Below are positions 36,676-42,500 of a DNA stretch of 42,500 nucleotides, in pieces. The translations under genes were made by a program, and so were the position numbers. The stretch covers positions 144,132 through 186,631 of the forward strand of contig CAJNDS010002114.1 in assembly GCA_905221605.1 (NCBI GenBank), given 5' to 3'. How positions within the stretch are numbered: the stretch's first letter is position 1; the number at the start of each line of letters is the position of its first letter. Below the pieces are notes generated by a model that was not told where the DNA came from, ran no database searches, and worked only from the letters and a program-made list of their open reading frames with translations. Origin of the DNA: Symbiodinium natans (taxonomy: Eukaryota > Sar > Dinophyceae > Suessiales > Symbiodiniaceae).

Positions 36676-36937
36676 GGGAAGACCCAAGAAATAAGCATGT
36701 TTGGTTGTTCAGGTGTTCAGGTTTTCTTCGGGCATGAGGTGATACAGGGGCCACAGACCTGTCCAAGAAATACCCAAACCATCCTCTTAAATCCCCGTAT
36801 ACTTTTTGCTATAGACTTATACAGTACCCAAAATTGAAGAGCGCACTTGTGTTTTAAACCTAAACAGTAGACCCTAGAGGGCTTAGTGATCCGGGTTCCG
36901 GGTTTCTGAGCCAGAATGTAGAAGACCTAAACCCTAA

Positions 36938-37029
36938 ACGCTGAACCCTAAACCCTAAACCCTAAACCCTAAACCCTAAACCCTAAACCCTAAACCCTAA
37001 ACCCTAAACCCTAAACCCTAAACCCTAAA
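36938..37029 (-). repeat. CCCTAAA tract
   Basis: 13 units ending in AAACC, directly joined to the donor side of exon U15. Confidence 0.9.
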
Positions 37030-37030
37030 C

Positions 37031-37071
37031 CGAATCTCCGCAAAAGCCGCCAAGCAGCAAGCCAGCCCCTC
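37031..37071 (-). CDS. Candidate exon U15
   Basis: 41 nt on the minus strand, GTTGCCAG|GAGGGG to AGATTCG|GTTTAGGG; the intron starts with a perfect telomere unit. In the phase set by U16 it reads RGWLAAWRLLRRF (another frame, EGLACCLAAFAEI, is open too). Confidence 0.4.
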
Positions 37072-37456
37072 CTGGCAACCGGATCTAAGGGCTGCATGGT
37101 TTGGGGCCTATGGCTTCGGGTTTCGGGCTAAGGGTCTTAGGGCTTAGGGTCTTAGGGTTTGGGGTCTTCGGGTTTAGGGTAGGGTTTAGGGTTTAGGGCT
37201 TGGGTTGAGGGATCACGGGCTGCTGCAAGCATGGACTGGGCCTGTGGCATCTGACTGTACAGTCACCCGACTTGTAGCCCTTCACAAAATGCACGGATGA
37301 ACCTGCAAGCACGTAGGGATAAACCAGAAACACCGAAGCAAAAACTCTACAACCCTAAAACCGCAAAAACTCTGAGAGAAAACCCTATCAACCCTAATCC
37401 TTAAACCCTAAACGGCCCTAAACCCTAAACCCTGAACCCTGAACCCTAAACCCTAC

Positions 37457-37537
37457 CGAGGCTCCACCAAGGCGTTGCCCGAAAAGACGAGGAGGTACCA
37501 GGACTCGCTCTTCAGCTTGCAGTAGGTGCAAGCGCAC
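37457..37537 (-). CDS. Candidate exon U16
   Basis: 81 nt on the minus strand, CCCCCAG|GTGCGC to GAGCCTCG|GTAGGG. Reads CACTYCKLKSESWYLLVFSG then NALVEP. Its 5' edge is copied once upstream at about 37630-37655. Left CCCTAAA, right TTTAGGG. Family unknown. Confidence 0.55.
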
Positions 37538-37717
37538 CTGGGGGGGTTTAGGGTTTGGGGTTTAGGGTTTAGAGGGTCCAAGGTTTATTTAGGGCCTTCG
37601 CGTGCCGGGTTCAGGGGTTCAGAGTTCTAGCACTAGGTGCAAGCGCGCTGGAGGGGCTCAGGGATAACAGGGTTCAGGGTTGATTGAGGGGCCTGAGAGT
37701 TCCGGGTTCAGGGTTGG

Positions 37718-38008
37718 TTAGGGTTTAGGGTTTAGGGTTTAGGGTTTAGGGTTTAGGGTTTAGGGTTTAGGGTTTAGGGTTTAGGGTTTAGGGTTTAGGG
37801 TTTAGGGTTTAGGGTTTAGGGTTTAGGGTTTAGGGTTTAGGGTGTTTAGGGTTTAGGGTTTAGGGTTTAGGGTTTAGGGTTTAGGGTTTAGGGTTTAGGG
37901 TTTAGGGTTTAGGGTTTAGGGTTTAGGGTTTAGGGTTTAGGGTTTAGGGTTTAGGGTTTAGGGTTTAGGGTTTAGGGTTTAGGGTTTAGGGTTTAGGGTT
38001 TAGGGTTT
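37718..38008 (+). repeat. Longest TTTAGGG tract
   Basis: About 41 units over 290 bp with a single GTGTTTAGGG interruption near 37842. Orderly enough to look young. Confidence 0.9.
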
Positions 38009-38068
38009 TCCGGGGTAAGTTCTGTAGGTGTCAGCGCTCTGCACAAGAATCTCGGTAAAAAACAGCAC

Positions 38069-38214
38069 CTAGACCCAAGAGTAGCCTAGGAATTACAAGA
38101 GGGTGCCCTTTTTTGGGCTTCAAGGGGCTTATAAGGGAACCCAAACCCCTAAACCCTAAATCCTAAATCCTAAACCGTAAAGAAAGTGAATAAAGGGCCT
38201 ACTCTGGGTCCTAG
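38069..38214. mobile_element. Family H MITE with telomeric insertion
   Basis: CTAGACCCAAGAGTAG / CTACTCTGGGTCCTAG ends as in 32749-32866. About 28 extra bases at 38149-38180 are CCCTAAA/TCCTAAA units inserted where the sister copy has CCCTAAAAAAAGGGG. Confidence 0.65.
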
Positions 38215-38319
38215 CGTGTCAGCTTCCAAAGCCTGTCAGGGTCAGTTGAAGGTCCTAGGCTGTCCTAGGGTTTAGGGGTGTGGGGTTTGGGGTTTAGGGT
38301 TTAGGGTTTAGGGTCACAC

Positions 38320-38421
38320 CCTTGATGGCATCATGGCATGCAAGTGGTTCTTGTTGTGTTTCTTGTAGGCGACCAAGTGCTCCTGCTTGATTTGTCCATC
38401 GCTCGGCTTGAGGAAGATGCC
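38320..38421 (-). CDS. Candidate exon U17
   Basis: 102 nt, 34 codons on the minus strand. The acceptor is a telomere unit, TTTAG|GGCATC; donor ATCAAGG|GTGTGA. Reads IFLKPSDGQIKQEHLVAYKK then HNKNHLHAMMPSR. Lysine/histidine-rich. Flanks reversed (TTTAGGG left, CCCTAAA right). Family unknown. Confidence 0.55.
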
Positions 38422-38487
38422 CTAAACCCTAAATCCTAAACCCTAAACCCTAAGCCCTAAATCCTAAACACGCAAGGCTGGGTCAAC

Positions 38488-38574
38488 CTTGCGACACATC
38501 TCGCGACGAAGGCCAGCAACAGTCCATGACTCTTATGGTGTTGGCCTTCTTCGTCAAGTAGTCCACCAAGGTTG
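38488..38574 (-). CDS. Candidate exon U18
   Basis: 87 nt on the minus strand, AATCCCAG|CAACCT to TCGCAAG|GTTGAC. Reads LVDYLTKKANTIRVMDCCWP then SSRDVSQ. Clear protein character. Phase does not match U17 directly, so an exon or alternative site may be missing. Confidence 0.5.
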
Positions 38575-38659
38575 CTGGGATTTAGGGTTGATAGGGCTTG
38601 GGGGCTTCGGGTTTTGGGTTTAGGCGGTCAATCTGAGGGTTAGGCGTGCACCTAGGGTT

Positions 38660-38768
38660 TAGGATTTTCAGGGTTTTCAGGGTTTTCAGGATTTTCACGG
38701 TTTTCAGGGTTTTCAGGGTTTTCAGGGGCTTCAGGGCTTCAGGGCTTTCAGGGTTTTCAGGGTTCCTG
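38660..38768 (+). repeat. TTTTCAGGG array
   Basis: Ten units of 9 bp (GGGTTTTCA, with ATTTTCA variants). Not coding, although it keeps frames open. Confidence 0.8.
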
Positions 38769-38776
38769 ATAACAAC

Positions 38777-38833
38777 CATGCTGCGTGCCTTGGCCGGTCG
38801 CGGAAGATGTCGGTCTTCATCCTCGGCAGTGCC
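38777..38833 (-). CDS. Candidate exon U19
   Basis: 57 nt on the minus strand after a pyrimidine-rich acceptor, CTCTCTCACTTCTCCAG|GG, to GCAGCATG|GTTGTT. Frames ALPRMKTDIFRDRPRHAA or GTAEDEDRHLPRPAKARS are both open. Confidence 0.35.
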
Positions 38834-38879
38834 CTGGAGAAGTGAGAGAGGTGGCACAGGATGTCGGAGGTTGTTCAGG

Positions 38880-39115
38880 GTCTTAGGGCCTTAGGGCCTT
38901 AGGGCCTTAGGGCCTTAGGGCCTTAGGATCTTAAGGGCCTTAGGATCTTAAGGGTCTTAGGGTCTTAGGGTCTGAGGGTCTGAGGGTCTGAGGGTCTAAG
39001 GGTCTTAGGGTCTTAGGGTCTGAGGGTCTGAGGGTCAAAGGGTCTTAGGGTCTTAGGGTCGTAAGGTCTTAGGGTCTAGGGTCGAGGGTTTAGGGTTTAG
39101 GGTTGAGGGTTTAGG
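38880..39115 (+). repeat. CCTTAGGG, GTCTTAGG and GTCTGAGG arrays
   Basis: Six 8-bp GGGCCTTA units (38883-38930) pass into GGGTCTTA and GGGTCTGA units (38950-39080), then TTTAGGG. Stepwise replacement of one 8-bp variant by another. Confidence 0.8.
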
Positions 39116-39240
39116 GCTTAGGGTCCTGCAGCCCAGCTGGCTTCAAATGTTCGGAGACATCAGGCTGCATGTCAAGGTGAGGTAGTGCGGTCCCTGTGTG
39201 TCTGCGTGTGCACTTGAAAGCCCTCCTTTCCATGACAAAC

Positions 39241-39714
39241 TTAAGTCAAGTTCCTCTTAGCGGCGTGTGCGTGTGCGTGTGAGTGTGAGACTCGATCTGC
39301 AAGCCTCGTCTTCGTCCTTCTCTTCGCGCGTCCTTTTTTTCCGTTGGCCTCGTAGAAGGCCCGCGTGGCCGGGCAATCCCGATCATTGAGCACCGGTGTC
39401 GTCGTTTCCGAGGCCCCGGTTTCTGCCTCGGGTACCAATGGAGTTGGAGATGCAGAAGATGCAGCTTGTGAAGGCTCCTCCCTCACCACGCGCAATGTAG
39501 GCTCTGCTGCCATCGCCAATGCAAGCAGCAATTTGCGGCGCCCTGCATTCGGGCCCGCACGGACGTCGGCAAACGGATTTCCTGCTGTGACCCACCGAAT
39601 CTGCTCGGCATCATACAGACGACTCCGGTGTTGATGATTGATCATGGGCGAACTAAGAGCTGCAGTTGCCATGGAATGGCCGGCTGTCAGCAAGTCTTCG
39701 TGGAAGTTCGCCAC
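39241..39714 (-). CDS. Candidate last exon U20, 157 codons
   Basis: Longest non-repetitive frame in the window. Minus strand from ATACCCCAG|GTGGCG (a splice acceptor rather than a start codon) to TAA at 39243-39241. Contains WVTAGNPFADVRAGPNAGRR, a low-complexity Ala/Ser/Pro/Glu middle, RAFYEANGKKGRAKRRTKTR and a His/Ala tail. Codon choice is mixed and natural. Basic C-terminus hints at nucleic-acid binding or a nuclear signal; no family recognised. With U21 and U22 it may be the 3' end of one gene. Confidence 0.5.
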   Translation of the reverse strand: MANFHEDLLTAGHSMATAALSSPMINHQHRSRLYDAEQIRWVTAGNPFADVRAGPNAGRRKLLLALAMAAEPTLRVVREEPSQAASSASPTPLVPEAETGASETTTPVLNDRDCPATRAFYEANGKKGRAKRRTKTRLADRVSHSHAHAHAAKRNLT

Positions 39715-40024
39715 CTGGGGTATGGAAATTCCTTATATGCCGATAGCATGCTCGTTTTGGGGATGTACATCCCTGAGTAGGCCGATTTCGAGGATGTATA
39801 TGGTTACTTCTCTAAACAATGCCCCACTTCGGGGATTCTACTACCATTCTGAGCCGGCCTCTAGTACTTATGGTAGCCAATACAAAACCATCACTTTGAG
39901 AAATACCCATATGCCTCTAAAGGGCTCCCATATTCTCTCCAAAAAGGCCCAGGGTCTAAGGGTTGTACCTTGGCCCTTAAGGTCCGTACCCTTGGGGTTC
40001 TGCGGACCCTTTTCAAAGCTCCTT
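39715..40024. other. Repeat-derived sequence, no gene
   Basis: GGATGTACAT / GGATGTATAT motifs and CCTTAAGG words suggest MITE remnants. The plus open frame 39638-40048 crosses them and is not supported. Confidence 0.4.
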
Positions 40025-40178
40025 AAGGGTTTAGGGTTTAGGGTTTAGGGTTTAGGGTTTAGGGTTTAGGGTTTTAGGGTTTAGGGTTTAGGGTTTAGGG
40101 TTTAGGGTTTAGGGTTTAGGGTTTAGGGTTTAGGGTTTAGGGTTTAGGGGTTTAGGGTTTAGGGCTTAGGGTTTAAAG
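40025..40178 (+). repeat. TTTAGGG tract
   Basis: About 21 units with one TTTTAGGG and one TTTAGGGG. Confidence 0.9.
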
Positions 40179-40606
40179 GTAGTGTAAGGGCCACATGAGG
40201 AGCGTATTCAGGGCAACCTTTGGGGGTACAACCTTAGGGGTACGAGTCTTGATCCCTTGAGGCACCGAACCATGGGGCTCTGCAATGTCGAGCCCAGGCC
40301 GCTTCTGACCCAAAAAGCCCTAACTTTTGGGGTGTAGGGGTTTAGGGGGTTTAGGGGCTTAGGGTTTAGGGTGTAGGGCTTTCAGGGGCTTGGGGTGTTT
40401 TTTTGTGCTTTTAGCGGCTTTTTTTGTGACCCTTAACCCAATACCTGGCACATCGTCTGGTATACGAACCTGAGGCCGTTGAAACCTACAAGCCCAATAA
40501 ACCCTGCAAGCCCCCTATAGAAATAAAAAAACGCAAACCCTACACCCTAAACCCTAAACCCCGAACCCTAAACCCTAAAACCGTAAAACCCTAAAACCCT
40601 ATCTGC

Positions 40607-40646
40607 CCTGGCGGCCTGCGCACGCGATTGTTCGGAGGATCCAGGC
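40607..40646 (-). CDS. Candidate exon U21
   Basis: 40 nt on the minus strand, CCCGAG|GCCTGG to GCCAGG|GCAGAT. Contains GGATCCTCCGAAC in the same frame (DPPN) as exon M6. Open in all frames; weak. Confidence 0.25.
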
Positions 40647-40702
40647 CTCGGGCGGGTTTAGGGTTTAGGGTTTAGGGTTTCTTCTTTAGGGTTTAGGGTT
40701 TA

Positions 40703-40757
40703 GGGATGTTCCCCCGTATACTAACAGTTCTGAACAGGGATTCGAATACGGGGTGGC
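40703..40757. mobile_element. Family A MITE, partial
   Basis: GGGATGTTCCCCCGTATACT then AACAGTTCTGAACAGGGATT, the reverse orientation of 4241-4330. Confidence 0.55.
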
Positions 40758-40962
40758 CAAAGGGAGATCGGAGATACCCCTTATATACCTTTTACAACCC
40801 AAGAGGCCCAGGCCCCAGGAATCAGAACCCCTAAGCGAAGTAAGGGACCATGGGAAGGGACCTATATAGCCACCCATGTAACTACCCTTGGATGACCCCA
40901 AGATCTTAAGACCCTGGGACCCTAAACCCTAACCCTAAACCCTAAACCCTGGGACCCTAATC

Positions 40963-41027
40963 CTGAATTTCTGCCTGGCCGCCGTGCAGTTGCAACTCCA
41001 GCTTCGACTGGCACTTCACGTTCTCTC
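40963..41027 (-). CDS. Candidate exon U22
   Basis: 65 nt on the minus strand, AGTTGCAG|GAGAGA to ATTCAG|GATTAGGG (GA donor inside a telomere-like unit). Reads ENVKCQSKLELQLHGGQAEI then Q. Clear protein character, family unknown. A GTAAGT lies just before the acceptor. Confidence 0.5.
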
Positions 41028-41044
41028 CTGCAACTTACCGGTTT

Positions 41045-41212
41045 CGGTGTTTAGGGTTTAGGGTTTAGTGTTTAGGGTTTGGGGGTTAAGGTTTAGGGTT
41101 CTCTCATTATACTTACCGGGGGCCCTTTTTGAGGCTTCCTTGTTTGTTTAGGGTTTAGGGTTTAGGTTTTAGGGTTTAGGGTTTAGGGCTTAGGGTTTAG
41201 GGTTTAGGGTTT
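41045..41212 (+). repeat. TTTAGGG tracts
   Basis: Two clusters (41048-41100 and 41145-41212) separated by a short unique piece; the last one borders the AT-rich island. Confidence 0.8.
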
Positions 41213-42058
41213 CAATATTGAAATATTAGTTAATCCACATATGATTAGTAATTAATCAATAATGAATAAATAATTATCCATCAGTATTTAAATATTACTA
41301 ACTTAGTTCATGAGTAATATTAAATCAAATGAATAATTGATGAATAATTACTTAACAGTTTAATTTATAATTAATTCATCATTAGTTAATAATCAATTTC
41401 TAAGTTCATTAATTTATAATTCATTAAATAAAATAATCGTACCATCTCGAATATTTGTTCCAATAATGAACAATTATTAATGATTAATTAGTCAATACTT
41501 AAGTATTAATTACTCAATACATGATGAATAATGAGTCAATAATGAATATATAATTAATTAATAATTCATTGATATATATTTTTCATAATTAATTTATATT
41601 AGATCATCATTAACTTATGATTGATTTTACATGTCATGTATTGATTATTAATTAAAAAGAACAATCGCTCGAACAATTATTCGAGCAGTTACGATAATCC
41701 ATCATTTGATATTCATATTCATAATAGTCCAAAAATTGAATCCATATTATATTCGATAATTATATAATCTCATGAATATTCAAAAAATCGACATCATACA
41801 AATATTTTTTCTTATTTTTGATGTTCTATGAATATAATTTAATTGTTCATAAAATCTCATAGATATTGAGAAATTCCGAATTGAAATAGAAATTTTTTCT
41901 TATTTTCAATTTTTATGAATATCATTTGGTTTTCGTAAACTCTCAAAATAAACAAAGAAATTCATCCATTTATGAGTTTATGAGGATCCATCATTTGGTA
42001 TTCATATTCACAATATTCCATATAAATTAATCCATATCATATTTATGCGAAATTTTCT
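41213..42058. other. AT-rich island
   Basis: About 840 bp of roughly 80% A+T with a sharp start after GGGTTTC and a sharp end before the GC-rich CTGACCTTGCGG. First half is built of ATTAATT/AATAATGA words. Second half has direct repeats: CATCATTTG(A/G)TATTCATATT at 41702 and 41989, and TTTTTTCTTATTTT at 41805 and 41893. No long frame, no rRNA or tRNA seen. Confidence 0.7.
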
Positions 42059-42135
42059 GACCTTGCGGTCTCGCGAAAAAAAGCGTTTCGGCCGCCCCGC
42101 CAGTGGCTACTACTTATTACTCTAAAAACCCCCTT

Positions 42136-42137
42136 AG

Positions 42138-42208
<71 letters not shown>

Positions 42209-42267
42209 CACTACCACTACCACTACCACTACCACTACCACTACCACTACTACTACTACTACTACTA
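42136..42267 (+). repeat. CTA / CTACCA microsatellite
   Basis: About 22 ACT units, seven ACTACC units, then ACT again. The 71-codon Leu/Pro frame over it is not a gene. The rest to 42500 is unique sequence with no call. Confidence 0.9.
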
Positions 42268-42500
42268 GGTGCCGGTACCATTCGCGACGGTGTCATTTTC
42301 TTCGATTCCCAGTGCTAAAACCTAGGTTTCGCGCACATTCCAGGCTCCAGTGCCCCTTTGTCTTTTCTTCTTTCTACATGTACCTGCACCGTACGCCTTG
42401 CCAGTTTGGGTTTGGGCTGTTAAACTGAAACATCGGTATTTGCGACACTTCGTGGTTTTTTTGCAGAGCATCCATGTCCGCACGATGATAACGTCCGTGT

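Noticed and set aside
42103-42318. Poly-leucine/proline frame
   Set aside because: Translation of the CTA/CTACCA microsatellite.
1-42500. A true chromosome end
   Set aside because: Tracts are short, occur in both orientations and are separated by unique sequence throughout; no terminal array at either end of the window.

Overview
The window looks like nuclear DNA of an alga, most probably a dinoflagellate. Four things point that way. (1) Plant/dinoflagellate-type telomere repeats, TTTAGGG and CCCTAAA, occur in dozens of short interstitial tracts in both orientations. (2) Candidate exons are short (about 30-175 nt), nearly all on the minus strand, with AG|G acceptors and a mixture of GT, GC and GA donors. 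(3) There is a ubiquitin-like plus ankyrin-repeat gene of a type I remember as abundant in Symbiodiniaceae. (4) Genes run in one direction. Chromerids and plants also use TTTAGGG, so the assignment is an inference. No rRNA, tRNA, CRISPR array or prokaryotic gene organisation was seen.

Most of the computed long ORFs are shadows. The real coding signal is in short islands of balanced, GC-rich sequence between telomere-like tracts. Read on the minus strand, each island is open in a protein-like frame and is bounded by AG and by GT/GC/GA.

Minus-strand layout, right to left (direction of transcription). 42.3-41.0 kb: a CTA microsatellite and an 840-bp AT-rich island. 41.0-39.2 kb: two small exons, then a 157-codon exon ending in TAA. 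38.8-23.2 kb: about 19 scattered exons of one or more unrecognised genes. 22.7-20.0 kb: the UBL-ankyrin gene, cut by telomeric tracts. 19.1-0.4 kb: a chain of 22 exons that can be spliced in phase into about 556 codons. It starts with a class I SAM-methyltransferase domain (motif I VDLGCGDAALG, later FDVAILCRALW and GGAGFNMLRAENVKFAV, Rrp8-like) and ends in a hydrophobic tail with TAG.

The striking system is the introns. They are largely telomere repeats. In most cases the intron starts with TTTAGGG and ends with CCCTAAA on the coding strand, so the two halves are complementary. The repeat itself supplies splice dinucleotides: G|GTTTAGGG (GT), G|GCCCTAAA (GC) and TTTAG|GG (AG|G). Several exon edges are also copied, once or several times, into the neighbouring intron.

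Between genes lie several families of 90-160 bp terminal-inverted-repeat (MITE-like) elements, two of which contain telomere-repeat insertions relative to sister copies; a 944-bp composite inverted-repeat element; homogenised arrays of variant telomere units; and simple repeats. All exon boundaries are read by eye and need transcript support.
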